Shown piece by piece: positions 48,666 to 57,729 of a stretch of 64,000 bases of DNA. The notes under the pieces are model-generated. The model was given only the letters and a program-made list of their open reading frames with translations. It was not told where the DNA came from and searched no databases. The position numbers and the translations under genes were made by a program. Origin of the DNA: Microbacteriaceae bacterium. Lineage in GTDB: Bacteria; Actinomycetota; Actinomycetes; Actinomycetales; Microbacteriaceae. How positions within the stretch are numbered: the stretch's first letter is position 1; every line of letters starts with the position of its first letter. Location of the stretch: contig JANXTR010000045.1 of NCBI GenBank assembly GCA_025352325.1, positions 186,001-250,000 on the forward strand, given 5' to 3'.

Positions 48666-49236
48666 GTGAACGTCCCGCTCCTGGTCGCGCTCGTCATCTT
48701 GCTGGCTCTGTTCTTCGATTTCACCAACGGCTTTCATGACCCGGCCAACGCGATGGCGACCCTCATTGCGACAGTCGCATTGCGGCCGAAGGTGGCCGTC
48801 GCTATCGCGGCGGTGCTCAACCTCGTCGGTGCGTTCCTCTCGACGAGAGGTGGCTCAGACCATCTCGGGCGGGCTCATCAACGAGGGGGATGCGATCGAC
48901 GGATCGGTGCTCGTCTCGAAGATCCTGATCCCCGCGGTGCTCGCCCCGGTCACGGCGGGGCTGGTGTCATTCCTCGCGACCAAGATCGCCTACGGAGTCA
49001 CCCGCAAGCGCGAGCGCGACCGCTTCAAGATCGGACAGGTCTTCACCTCCTCCCTGGTCTCTCTCACGCACCGGATCAACGACGCGCAGAAGACGATGGG
49101 CGGGATCATGCTGACGCTGATCGCCGCCGGATTCCAGCGCGTGCCACTTCGCGAACCCGCAGCCGGGCGCGACGCGCGCGGCCGTAGCGTTCCAAGAAGG
49201 AGGATCTATCTGGTCGTCCCGTTCTTCCACCACTGA
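48666..49236 (+). pseudogene. inactivated PiT-family inorganic phosphate permease
   Basis: Starts as a normal PiT permease (FDFTNGFHDPANAMATLI, the family signature). At about 48847 one extra base shifts the frame; reading past it restores FLST-EVAQTISGGLINEGD. The sequence then jumps straight to AIDGSVLVSKILIPAVLAP, so the middle transmembrane block and the SSSHA-type second signature region are missing. The later signature, normally HGTNDAQKTMG, reads HRINDAQKTMG, and the end is lost after LIAAGFQ. Frameshift, internal deletion and C-terminal loss together make a dead gene. Confidence 0.85.
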
Positions 49237-49323
49237 CACCCTCACGGACCGTACGATCAGTCGGGCGCCCACAAGGCGACCCCGCTCCGAATGCTCAACG
49301 ACGAATCCAGGAGGAGGACCGCG

Positions 49324-50880
49324 ATGAACAACATCCCGTCCCACACCCAGCTCAGCGACGAACAGCTCATCATCGGCGATGAGAACGTCGTGCCGAACGG
49401 TCCCGACGACGAACACGAGCTGCTCCGCGGCGACGGACCCACCCGCACCGAAACCGACTCCCTCGGATCGATGGAGATCCCCGCCGACGTCTACTGGGGC
49501 ATCCACACCGCCCGCGCCCTCGTGAACTTCCCCATCTCGCGGCGTGCGATCTACAACTACCCCGACCTGATCCGTGCACTCGCGCTCGTGAAGCAGGCCT
49601 CCGCGCGCGCCAACCTCGAGATCGGTGTGCTCGACCCGGCAAAGGCCGAGATCATCGACACCGTCTGCCAGCGCATCGTCGACGGGCAGCACCACGAGCA
49701 GTTCGTCGTCGGGGTCATCCAGGGCGGGGCGGGCACGTCCACCAACATGAACACGAACGAGGTCATCGCCAATGCCGGCCTCGAGCTGATGGGCCTGCAC
49801 TTCGGCGACTACGCGGCGCTGCATCCGATCGACGACGTCAACCGCAGTCAGTCGACCAACGACGTCTACCCGACCGCGATCAAGCTGGCCATGGTCTTCG
49901 GGGTGCAGCGTCTACTGACCGAGCACGCCAAGCTCACGAAGAGCTTCGCGGCGAAGGGGCGCGAGTTCAACCACGTGCTCAAGGTCGGCCGCACCCAGCT
50001 CCAGGACGCGGTGCCCATGACGCTCGGTCAGGAGTTCACCGGCTTCGCGCACACGCTGCAGGAAGACTACGACCGGCTCGGCGAGACGATCCCGTGGCTC
50101 AACGAGATCAACATGGGGGCGACGGCGATCGGCACCGGCATCACCGCGGATCCGCGGTACGCGGAGGCCGTGCGACACCACCTCGAGGAGCTCACCGGCA
50201 TCCCGCAGGAGACCGCGCCCGACCTGATCGAGGCGACCGCTGACGCCGGCATCTTCATGACCGTGAGCGGCACGCTGAAACGGATGGCGGTGAAGCTCTC
50301 GAAGATCTGCAACGACCTGCGCCTCATCTCTTCCGGCCCACAGGCCGGTCTCGGCGAGATCAACCTTCCCCCGCGCCAGGCGGGCTCGAGCATCATGCCC
50401 GGCAAGGTCAACCCGGTGATCCCCGAGGTCGTCAACCAGGTCGCCTTCAGTGTGATCGGGGCGGATGCCACGGTCACCGCCGCAGCGGAGGGCGGCCAGT
50501 TGCAGCTGAACGCCTTCGAGCCCGTCATCGCGCACAGCATCCTGCAGTCGCTCGCCTGGATGACGAACGCCTGCCGCACGCTCCGCGTCAACTGCATCGA
50601 CGGGATCACCGCGAACACCGCCCGGCTCACGCGGCAGGTCGAGACCAGCGTCGGCGTGGTCACGGCCCTCACGCCCTACTTCGGCTACGCGGCCTCCGCG
50701 GCTCTCGCCCACACGGCGCTCACGACGAACGCCTCGATCGCCGAACTCGTGGTCAGCGCCGGGCTCATGTCGGCCGAGGAGGTCGCGCGGGTGCTCTCGC
50801 CGGAGCGCCTCAGCGGGATGTCGCCCATCACGGGTGTGATCGCGCTGCCCGTGACCCCATCACCGACTCCCGAGAGCTGA
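49324..50880 (+). CDS. aspA: aspartate ammonia-lyase (aspartase)
   Basis: 518 residues from ATG 49324 with AGGAGGAGG upstream (the track start at 49291 has none). Aspartase/fumarase superfamily: TSTNMNTNEVIANAGLELMG, NRSQSTNDVYPTA and the signature GSSIMPGKVNPVIPE. VNQVAFSVIGAD and the overall pattern favour aspartase over class II fumarase, whose corresponding residues differ, but the two are hard to separate by eye. It deaminates L-aspartate to fumarate and ammonia. The N-terminal ~45 residues are a hydrophilic extension. Confidence 0.88.
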   Translation: MNNIPSHTQLSDEQLIIGDENVVPNGPDDEHELLRGDGPTRTETDSLGSMEIPADVYWGIHTARALVNFPISRRAIYNYPDLIRALALVKQASARANLEIGVLDPAKAEIIDTVCQRIVDGQHHEQFVVGVIQGGAGTSTNMNTNEVIANAGLELMGLHFGDYAALHPIDDVNRSQSTNDVYPTAIKLAMVFGVQRLLTEHAKLTKSFAAKGREFNHVLKVGRTQLQDAVPMTLGQEFTGFAHTLQEDYDRLGETIPWLNEINMGATAIGTGITADPRYAEAVRHHLEELTGIPQETAPDLIEATADAGIFMTVSGTLKRMAVKLSKICNDLRLISSGPQAGLGEINLPPRQAGSSIMPGKVNPVIPEVVNQVAFSVIGADATVTAAAEGGQLQLNAFEPVIAHSILQSLAWMTNACRTLRVNCIDGITANTARLTRQVETSVGVVTALTPYFGYAASAALAHTALTTNASIAELVVSAGLMSAEEVARVLSPERLSGMSPITGVIALPVTPSPTPES

Positions 50881-50887
50881 GCCCGCG

Positions 50888-52030
50888 ATGGCCGCCGGCG
50901 TCCTGATCCTCGCGCTCGGCGTGCTGATCACGGGCGTCGCACCGGTGCCCGACGTGCCCGCCGCCGACACGCCCTCGATCACCCTGACGACGGTGAACTG
51001 GGGGCATCCGGCGTCGCTCCTCGACGCCGCGCACCCCGCGTGGAGCCACCTCGCCCCACTCGCGGGACCGACCGGGGTGACCGCGTCCTTCGCCCTGAAC
51101 GGCCTGCAGGTGCACAGCTGGGTCGCCCACCTCGACGCGCCGGACGCGTACGGGGGGCAGCAGTCCAACGACTGCCGTGGCGAGGAGGAGGCCGCACCGG
51201 CCGAGCTGAGCTGTGTTTTCGAGGTGCCGGTCAGCTCAGGCTTGAACCTGCTCAGGGTGACGTTCAGTGCCGACGGTCAGGTGCTCGGCGACGCGCGGGG
51301 GTCGATCCGCGGGGGCGAGCTCAACTGGGACGCCGGCTATCAGGTGCTCGACGCCACAGGGCACTGGAGCGCGATCGCGCGCGACCACGCTGTCGCGCTG
51401 CTCGCCACCAGCCCGACGGCGCTCCGCGAGGTGGTGATGAACACCGGGACGATCCCGATGCGCCTGGACAGCGTCGCCTGCGCGACACGGGTGCTCGACC
51501 CGACGCAGCGGCAGGTGTGTCCGCTGCGCGGTGTGCGCCCCGCGCAGTCCCTGGCGGGCGAGCTTCGAGCCGAACTACGCGTCGTGGATGCAGTGGGCGC
51601 GATCGCGGAGTTCGAGATCCGCGCCGGGCTGAACACCTTCGGCGGCTCGTTCTCGCTCTCGCGCGCGACCGCGATCGTCGGCGAGCCGATCGTGCTCCGG
51701 GCGCGTGGCCTCCCCGCAGGCGAGCCCTTCGCGGTGCAGTACCGCCTCGACGATCAGGCCACCCCGCTGGGCACGAGCATCACCCGCACCGGCACGCTGG
51801 AGTACGGCTTCGTCGTGCCCGCGGGGTCGCCCGGCATCTTCCACCTGAACGTGGTGCACGACGGGGTCACCGTCGCGAGCCTGCCGTTCGAGGTGACGCG
51901 GGTGGCCGTTTCGCCGGATGCCGCGGTCGCACCGTGGGGCCTCGCGCTGATTCCGCTCGGGGCGCTGGTCGCGCTCCTCGTGGTGTGGCGGGTGCGCCGC
52001 CGGCGTCGGCTCAGGCCGGAAGCTCCCTGA
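50888..52030 (+). CDS. exported, C-terminally anchored protein of unknown function
   Basis: 380 residues. A hydrophobic leader (AAGVLILALGVLITGVAP) leads to a ~320-residue secreted region of strand-like sequence, including four cysteines (NDCRGEEEAAPAELSCVF; CATRVLDPTQRQVCPL) that could pair, and ends in a membrane helix (WGLALIPLGALVALLVVW) with a basic cytoplasmic tail. The late segment (FSLSRATAIVGEPIVLRARGLPAGEPF) looks like an immunoglobulin-like or invasin-like repeat. No family recognised. It starts seven bases after aspA and overlaps the ligD end by 20 bases tail to tail. Confidence 0.72.
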   Translation: MAAGVLILALGVLITGVAPVPDVPAADTPSITLTTVNWGHPASLLDAAHPAWSHLAPLAGPTGVTASFALNGLQVHSWVAHLDAPDAYGGQQSNDCRGEEEAAPAELSCVFEVPVSSGLNLLRVTFSADGQVLGDARGSIRGGELNWDAGYQVLDATGHWSAIARDHAVALLATSPTALREVVMNTGTIPMRLDSVACATRVLDPTQRQVCPLRGVRPAQSLAGELRAELRVVDAVGAIAEFEIRAGLNTFGGSFSLSRATAIVGEPIVLRARGLPAGEPFAVQYRLDDQATPLGTSITRTGTLEYGFVVPAGSPGIFHLNVVHDGVTVASLPFEVTRVAVSPDAAVAPWGLALIPLGALVALLVVWRVRRRRRLRPEAP

Positions 52031-54548
52031 CCACGTCACTCGGATCCTTGTCCGGACGCCAACCGCGCCAGGACGGCGCGCGCAGCCGACCATCGGGGGT
52101 GCGTTCGGCGAACTCGACCTCGCCGACCAGACTCGGCGTCACCCAGTGCGCGTCGCGCGCGTCGGCGCTCGGAACGTCGAGCAGGGGAGCGGTCTTTCGG
52201 GCGAGCCCGTCGAGGCGCGTCCGGAGCTCGGCCAGCTGACGGTCGGTGAAGCCGGTGCCGACCCGTCCGACGTAACGGAGGCCATCGGCATCCGGGATCC
52301 CAACGAGCAGCGAACCCACGCTGTCTGCGCGATTCCCGTTGCCAGGGCGCCAGCCGCCCACGACGACCTCCTGCGTCAGCGTGTGCTTGAGCTTGATCCA
52401 GTCGCGACTGCGCTTGCCCTCGCGATAGGGGCTGTCGCGGCGCTTGGCCATCACCCCCTCGAGGCCGAGCTGTTTGCTCGTGGTGAGCGCGGTGGCGAGG
52501 TCGTCGCCGGCATCGAGTGGCACGGTGATCGGTCCGCGATCCTTCACGCTCTTCTCGAGCAGCGCCCGGCGCGCGGCGTACGGCTCCTTCTCGCGGGAGG
52601 TGCCGCCGAGCGTGAGCACGTCGAACACAAAGAAGTGCACGGGCGTCGCGAGTCGTGCCCGCTCGACGTCGCGCGGTGTGGTGAGGCCCATTCGTTTCTG
52701 TAGGGTGCCGAAGTTCGGCCGGCCCTTCTCGTCGAGCGCGACGATCTCGCCGTCGAGCACCGCGTCGCCACGCCCCGAGCTCGCCACCGCCTGCGCGAGT
52801 TCGGCGAGCTCCGGGTAGCTCCCGGTGAGGTCGAGCCCGTTGCGCGAGCGGAACGTCACCTCGTCACCGTCGATCGTCGCGATCGCCCGGATGCCGTCCC
52901 ACTTCATCTCGTACGCCCAGTCCGCGCCGCCCTCGAAGCGGTCGACCCCGCTCATTGCACCGAGGGTGGCGAGCATCGGATGCCGGGAGTTGCTCGGCAG
53001 CCTGGAGCCGACCACCGTCTTCTTCAGGGTGCCGAGGCCCTTGCGCCCCGTCGAGACGCTGGCGAGGCCGTGCCACTTGTCTCCCGTGACCTTGTTGACC
53101 GGGCCGCCTTCGGCATCCCAGTCGACCGGATCCTGACTCTTCATGAAGTGCAGCATCCAGTTCTTGGCGTTGTCGCCCTGCTTGGTTTGGATGAGCGCGA
53201 GCCGCTGCGAGCCGTGCTTCTCGCCGTGGATGGTGAAAATGACCTCGCCGTGCCCGTCGGAACCATCGCGCCACTTCTCGAGCTCGTAGCGACCGCGGTC
53301 CCAGATCGCGACCTCGCCCGCCCCGTATTCCCCCTTCGGAATACGACCCTCGAAGGTGCCGTAGTCGAAGGGGTGATCCTCGACGTGCACGGCCAGATGG
53401 TTCTGTGTCGGGTCGGTGGGCACACCCTTCGGCACGGCCCAGCTCACCAGCACGCCGTCGCGCTCGAGCCGGAAGTCGTAGTGCAGCGAGCTGGCGTGAT
53501 GCTCCTGGATGACGAAGTGCGGGCTCGCGGCGTCAGGCCTCCAGCTCGGGTCGCTGCCAGCTACCTCGCCGAACGGCTCGGGCGTCTTCGACCTGTTGCG
53601 CATCCGACGGTACTCGGCGAGATCCTCGCCACTCGAGTCGCCGAGTAAGTAGCCCGCCGAGAGGTCGGCGAGCAGGTCTCCCTTCGCGCTCAGGCGTTTC
53701 AGCACCTCGCCGAACTCGAGCTGTTTCAGCCCGGGGGAGGCGATCTCGCGCCAGGTGCGCGGCGCCGCGACCGTCGGACGAGAGCGACCGCGCAGGGAGT
53801 ACGGCACGACCGTCGTCTTGGAGCCGTTGTTCTGGCTCCAGTCGAGCAGCACCTTGCCGGTGCGGTTCGTCTTCTTCATGTCGCTGACCACGAGATCCGG
53901 ATGATCCGCCTCGAGCGCCCGCGCCAGCTCATGCGCCACGGCCGAGATCTCGTCGCTCGACTGCTTCCCGTCGAGGGCCGCATACAGATGAATGCCCTTG
54001 CTCCCGCTCGTCACCGCCTGCGGGTCGAGACCCATTCCCTGCAGCAACTCGCGGACGAGCTTGGCCACCTCCGCGCACTCGGCCAACCCCGCGCCCTCGC
54101 CCGGGTCCAGGTCGAGCACCATGCGATCCGGATTCTTGCGGGCACCGTTGCGCCCGAACCGCCACTGCGGCACGTGGATCTCGAGGGCGGCCTGCTGCGC
54201 GATCCACACCAGGGTCGCGAGGTTGTTGACCAGCGGGTACTCGTTGACGTGGCCGGAGTGCTGGATCGGGCGGTGCAGGATCCAGTCGGGCGCCGAATCC
54301 GGCAGGTTCTTCTCGAAGAACACCTGGCCCGGTTTCGCGTCGGTGCCGACACCGGAGACCCAGCGCTTGCGGGTCGCGGGGCGGTCTCGTGCGGCGGCGA
54401 TCATGGCCTCGGAGACCCGGGAGTAGTAGTCGATGACCTCGGCCTTCGTGGTGCCGGTCTCGGGGTAGAGCACCTTGTCGAGGTTCGTCAGGCGCAGGCG
54501 ATGACCGCCGACATCGACGTAGGAAACGCTGCCCTCCGCCTTCGCCAC
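52011..54548 (-). CDS. ligD: multifunctional NHEJ DNA ligase LigD (polymerase-phosphoesterase-ligase)
   Basis: 845 residues from GTG 54548; the track's start lies inside ku. Domain order is polymerase (about 10-300; VFFEKNLP, VLDLDPGEG, SGSKGIHLY), phosphoesterase (about 340-500; EHHASSLHYDFRLERDG, VEDHPFDYGTFEG, PKGEYGAG) and ATP-dependent ligase (about 520-845; adenylated lysine ~549 in YEMKWDGIRA, VLDGEIVAL, EGVMAKRRDS). This is the mycobacterial-type order. It fills, trims and seals double-strand breaks with Ku. TACCGT lies six bases before the GTG. Divergent from ku across 58 bp. Confidence 0.95.
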   Translation of the reverse strand: MAKAEGSVSYVDVGGHRLRLTNLDKVLYPETGTTKAEVIDYYSRVSEAMIAAARDRPATRKRWVSGVGTDAKPGQVFFEKNLPDSAPDWILHRPIQHSGHVNEYPLVNNLATLVWIAQQAALEIHVPQWRFGRNGARKNPDRMVLDLDPGEGAGLAECAEVAKLVRELLQGMGLDPQAVTSGSKGIHLYAALDGKQSSDEISAVAHELARALEADHPDLVVSDMKKTNRTGKVLLDWSQNNGSKTTVVPYSLRGRSRPTVAAPRTWREIASPGLKQLEFGEVLKRLSAKGDLLADLSAGYLLGDSSGEDLAEYRRMRNRSKTPEPFGEVAGSDPSWRPDAASPHFVIQEHHASSLHYDFRLERDGVLVSWAVPKGVPTDPTQNHLAVHVEDHPFDYGTFEGRIPKGEYGAGEVAIWDRGRYELEKWRDGSDGHGEVIFTIHGEKHGSQRLALIQTKQGDNAKNWMLHFMKSQDPVDWDAEGGPVNKVTGDKWHGLASVSTGRKGLGTLKKTVVGSRLPSNSRHPMLATLGAMSGVDRFEGGADWAYEMKWDGIRAIATIDGDEVTFRSRNGLDLTGSYPELAELAQAVASSGRGDAVLDGEIVALDEKGRPNFGTLQKRMGLTTPRDVERARLATPVHFFVFDVLTLGGTSREKEPYAARRALLEKSVKDRGPITVPLDAGDDLATALTTSKQLGLEGVMAKRRDSPYREGKRSRDWIKLKHTLTQEVVVGGWRPGNGNRADSVGSLLVGIPDADGLRYVGRVGTGFTDRQLAELRTRLDGLARKTAPLLDVPSADARDAHWVTPSLVGEVEFAERTPDGRLRAPSWRGWRPDKDPSDVVRELPA

Positions 54549-54554
54549 ACTTCC

Positions 54555-54560
54555 ACGGTA
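54555..54560 (-). promoter_or_regulatory. -10 element, ligD
   Basis: TACCGT on the minus strand, six bases before GTG 54548. Confidence 0.45.
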
Positions 54561-54606
54561 ATCACGGGGGTGTACATCGTCCACATTCGCAGAGGAAAAT
54601 GACAGG

Positions 54607-55467
54607 ATGCGCTCCATCTGGAAGGGCTCCCTCAGCTTCGGGCTCGTCAACGTGCCTGTGAAGCTCTACGCCGCGACCGAAGACCATGACGTGCCCCTGC
54701 ACCAGGTGCACGACAAGGACGGCGGCCGCATCCGGTACTCCCGTCGCTGCGAGATCGACGGCGAGATCGTCGACTACGAGCACATCGCGAAGGCCTACAT
54801 CGATGGCGACGAGACCGTGATCCTTACCCCGGAGGACCTGGCATCGCTGCCGGCCGAGCGCAGCAAGGATATCGACGTCGTCGAGTTCGTGCCCAGTGAC
54901 CAGATCGACTCGATCATGTTCGAGAAGAGCTACTTTCTGGCCCCGGACTCCAAGTCGACGAAGGCCTACGTGCTGCTGCGTGAGACGCTGCAGGCGACGG
55001 ATCGCACCGCCATCGTGCAGTTCGCCCTGCGGCAGAAGACCCGGCTGGCCGCCCTGCGCGTGCACGACGACGTGCTCATGCTGCAGACGCTGCTCTGGGA
55101 TGACGAGGTGCGCGAAGCGCGCTTCCCCGAGCTCGACGAGGTGCCGAAGATCACGGATGCCGAGCTGAAGATGAGCAAGGCGCTGGTCGAGAGCTTCGCC
55201 AGCGACTTCACGCCCGAGAAGTTCTCCGACGACTATCAGGCGCAGCTGCGCACCCTCGTGGAGGCCAAGCTCGAGCAGGGAGACGCCCTCGACGCCGAGG
55301 CCACCTTCGGACGTGCCGAGGCGGGCGGTGGCGAGGTGCTCGACCTCATGGAGGCCCTGCGCCGCAGCGTCGAGAAACAGCGCGTCGAGAACAAGCGCGC
55401 CGCCGCGCCGGGTACCCCGTCGAAGAAGGCCGCGGCGAAGAAGTCGGCCGCGAAGAAGTCCGCCTAG
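54607..55467 (+). CDS. ku: Ku protein, non-homologous end joining
   Basis: 286 residues. The Ku core barrel is typical: MRSIWKGSLSFGLVNVPVKLYAAT, HQVHDKDGGRIRYSRRC, YFLAPDSKSTKAYVLLRETL. It binds broken DNA ends as a homodimer and recruits LigD. The C-terminus is a lysine/alanine tail (KKAAAKKSAAKKSA), a feature of actinobacterial Ku linked to DNA binding. AGAGGA lies nine bases before the ATG. Divergent from ligD, so both could respond to one control region. Confidence 0.96.
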   Translation: MRSIWKGSLSFGLVNVPVKLYAATEDHDVPLHQVHDKDGGRIRYSRRCEIDGEIVDYEHIAKAYIDGDETVILTPEDLASLPAERSKDIDVVEFVPSDQIDSIMFEKSYFLAPDSKSTKAYVLLRETLQATDRTAIVQFALRQKTRLAALRVHDDVLMLQTLLWDDEVREARFPELDEVPKITDAELKMSKALVESFASDFTPEKFSDDYQAQLRTLVEAKLEQGDALDAEATFGRAEAGGGEVLDLMEALRRSVEKQRVENKRAAAPGTPSKKAAAKKSAAKKSA

Positions 55468-55572
55468 TCCACGAATCAGGACGACGCGCCAGTGATCGGC
55501 CGGAAACAGGCTCGATCGCGGCGTGTCCGCGGGGTTTCGTCCCGCTTCTGCGACGCGAGATGTCGCCTCGGA

Positions 55573-56055
55573 CTAGAAATCCGGATCGCGCAGCCGGGCG
55601 ACGAGCGGGAGCGCCAGCCAGGCGGCGAGACACACCACCGCGGTGACGGATCCGGCCACCAGGCCCGCGGTGTCGCTCACCACCACGTCGAAGATGAGCA
55701 GCACGATCCCGCTCAGGGTCACGCCGACCACCACGAGTGCGAGCCGCAGGATCGTGTTCGCGGCGCGCACCAGGAACAGCTTCGCGTGCCGACGGAACAG
55801 GGCCCGGTGCAGGGCAACGGGCGTCAGGGCAAGCACCGCGGCGAGCACCGACAGCGCGACGAGGCTGAGGTAGACGAGCAGCTGCCAGCGAGTGAGAGTC
55901 GTGAAGCGCTGCTGGAACGCCATCGCCAGCAGGAAGCCGGTGAGGATCTGCGTGCCTGTCTGGAGCACGCGCAGCTCCTGCAGGATCTCGCCCCAGTTGC
56001 GCTCGAGCCGCTGGAGTTCTGTCTCGGGTTCGTCTCCCGAGTCGGGGCTGGTCAT
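55573..56055 (-). CDS. DUF6328 family membrane protein
   Basis: 160 residues. An acidic N-terminus (SPDSGDEPETELQRLERNW), then ELRVLQTGTQILTGFLLAMAFQQRF, which matches the DUF6328 signature as I remember it, and four hydrophobic helices. Function unknown. TAACAT sits six bases before ATG 56055. Confidence 0.85.
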   Translation of the reverse strand: MTSPDSGDEPETELQRLERNWGEILQELRVLQTGTQILTGFLLAMAFQQRFTTLTRWQLLVYLSLVALSVLAAVLALTPVALHRALFRRHAKLFLVRAANTILRLALVVVGVTLSGIVLLIFDVVVSDTAGLVAGSVTAVVCLAAWLALPLVARLRDPDF

Positions 56056-56061
56056 GTCTTG

Positions 56062-56067
56062 ATGTTA
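56062..56067 (-). promoter_or_regulatory. -10 element, DUF6328 gene
   Basis: TAACAT on the minus strand, six bases before ATG 56055. Confidence 0.5.
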
Positions 56068-56094
56068 GGCACTGCCCGATCGCCGGCACTGGGG

Positions 56095-57624
56095 TCAGCG
56101 GACGGGCACGCGGACGGGCCGGTGCCCCCAGAGCTGCAACCCGGCGTAACTGCGCCAGGGCGCCCACGCCGCCGCGCGTTCGGCCAGGGCCTTGGGCGCC
56201 CGGGGGAGCCCCAGAGTTTCGGCGCTCTGCCGGATCACCAGATCCGTCTCGAGGAAGGTGTCCGGATTGCCGAGGGCGCGGAGTGCGACGTAGTCGGCGG
56301 TCCACGGTCCGACCCCCGGCAGCGCCAGCAGCCGGGCGCGCAACTCGGCGGCGGGGGTCTCGAGGGCGAGGCCCAGTTCACCGCTCGCCACGGCATCCGC
56401 CACTCGGATGATGGTGGCCACCCGGTTCGCTGGTCCGCGGAGCACCTCCCCACCTCGTTCGGCGATGGTCGCCGCGGAGGGGAACATCCCGCCATCACCC
56501 AGATCGGCCACGAGCCGCCCGACCACGGTGCGCGCTGCCGCGACCGAGATCTGCTGCCCGATGAGGGTGCGGAACAGGGTCTCGGCCCCGTCTGCGGCGC
56601 CGGGGATCCGGATCCCGGGCACGGCTGCTATGAGCGGCGCGAGCACCGGATCGGCCGAGAGCGCCTCGTCGATGGCGACGGAGTCCGCATCCAGGTCGAA
56701 CAGGCGGCGCACCCGCGAGGACAGCGCCGACACGTCGGCAAGGGTCGCCAGTCGCGCGGTGACGATCACGCCGGCGCGCTCCGGGTCGAGGCGGATGGTG
56801 ACGTCGGCGCGGCCGCCAGGCAGGTCGAGCGGCCTCGAGAAGCGGGTGTCGTCGCCAGACTCGAGCCCGGGGATCGCGTGGTCGGCGAAGAAGCGCATGA
56901 GCCCGCGACCGTCGAAGGGCGGACGCGCCGGGAGCCGGAGGGTCAAGGGCGTCGACGACTCGTCGATCCGCTCGTCGGCCCGTTCCTCGGGACGCATGTC
57001 CAGCGCCCGGGTGCCACTGCGAGCGAGACGGCGCAGCTCGGTCGGCGTGCTCCGGTACACCTCGGCGATCGTGTCGTTGAACTGGCGCAGGCTGCCGAAT
57101 CCGGCCGCGAAGGCGATGTCGCTGACCGGCAGCTCGGTGGCGGCGAGCAGGGAGCGGGCCGTCTGCGCGCGGTTCGCCCGGGCCAACGCGAGCGGGCCGG
57201 CGCCGAGCTCGGCCCGCAGCACGCGCGTCACGTGCCGAGAGGTGTAGCCGAGGCGACGGGCGAGACCCTCGACGCCCTCGCGCTCCACGACGCCGTCGTG
57301 CACCAAGCGCATCGCCCGGGAGGCCAGGTCATCGTGGAGGTTCCAGTCGGGGGAGCCCGGCACGGCATCCGGTTGGCAGCGCTTGCAGGCGCGCAGGCCG
57401 GCCTCGTGCGCGGCCGCGGCGGTGCGGTAGAAGCTGACGTTGCCTGGCTTGGGAGTCATGGCGGGGCAACTGGGACGGCAGTAGATGCCCGTGGTGTGCA
57501 CCCCCGCGATGAACTGGCCGTCAAAGCGCGCGTCCCGCGACGCCAGCGCGCCGTACTGACGGTCGAACGCGGCCTGCCGATCGAAGGCGGCGCGGCGGTC
57601 GACGTCCGGGTCCATGCGACCCAC
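56095..57624 (-). CDS. alkA: Ada-type regulator / AlkA-type 3-methyladenine DNA glycosylase fusion
   Basis: 509 residues (GTG 57624; ATG 57615 is an equal alternative). Domains in order: Ada N-terminal zinc domain with four cysteines (GIYCRPSCPAM and ACKRCQPD), where the methyl acceptor would be; an AraC-type HTH (VEGLARRLGYTSRHVTRVL; DIAFAAGFGSLRQFNDTI); the AlkA N-domain; and an HhH-GPD glycosylase (GQQISVAAARTVVGRL, LLALPGVGPWTADYVALRAL with catalytic aspartate in FLETDLVIR). There is no O6-methylguanine methyltransferase domain. It would sense methyl phosphotriesters, activate repair genes and excise alkylated bases, as in other actinobacterial AdaA-AlkA fusions. Confidence 0.94.
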   Translation of the reverse strand: MGRMDPDVDRRAAFDRQAAFDRQYGALASRDARFDGQFIAGVHTTGIYCRPSCPAMTPKPGNVSFYRTAAAAHEAGLRACKRCQPDAVPGSPDWNLHDDLASRAMRLVHDGVVEREGVEGLARRLGYTSRHVTRVLRAELGAGPLALARANRAQTARSLLAATELPVSDIAFAAGFGSLRQFNDTIAEVYRSTPTELRRLARSGTRALDMRPEERADERIDESSTPLTLRLPARPPFDGRGLMRFFADHAIPGLESGDDTRFSRPLDLPGGRADVTIRLDPERAGVIVTARLATLADVSALSSRVRRLFDLDADSVAIDEALSADPVLAPLIAAVPGIRIPGAADGAETLFRTLIGQQISVAAARTVVGRLVADLGDGGMFPSAATIAERGGEVLRGPANRVATIIRVADAVASGELGLALETPAAELRARLLALPGVGPWTADYVALRALGNPDTFLETDLVIRQSAETLGLPRAPKALAERAAAWAPWRSYAGLQLWGHRPVRVPVR

Positions 57625-57717
57625 CCTGCCATGCCCGACCGACAGTCAGCAGCGGAAATCGGACATCACCTCACGGTGGGTGTCGCGCGGATCCGGGCCC
57701 CGCGACATCCGATCGGC

Positions 57718-57723
57718 TAACCT
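57718..57723 (+). promoter_or_regulatory. -10 element, glycolate-oxidase-type gene
   Basis: TAACCT, then CGCAGC, then ATG 57730. Confidence 0.5.
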
Positions 57724-57729
57724 CGCAGC

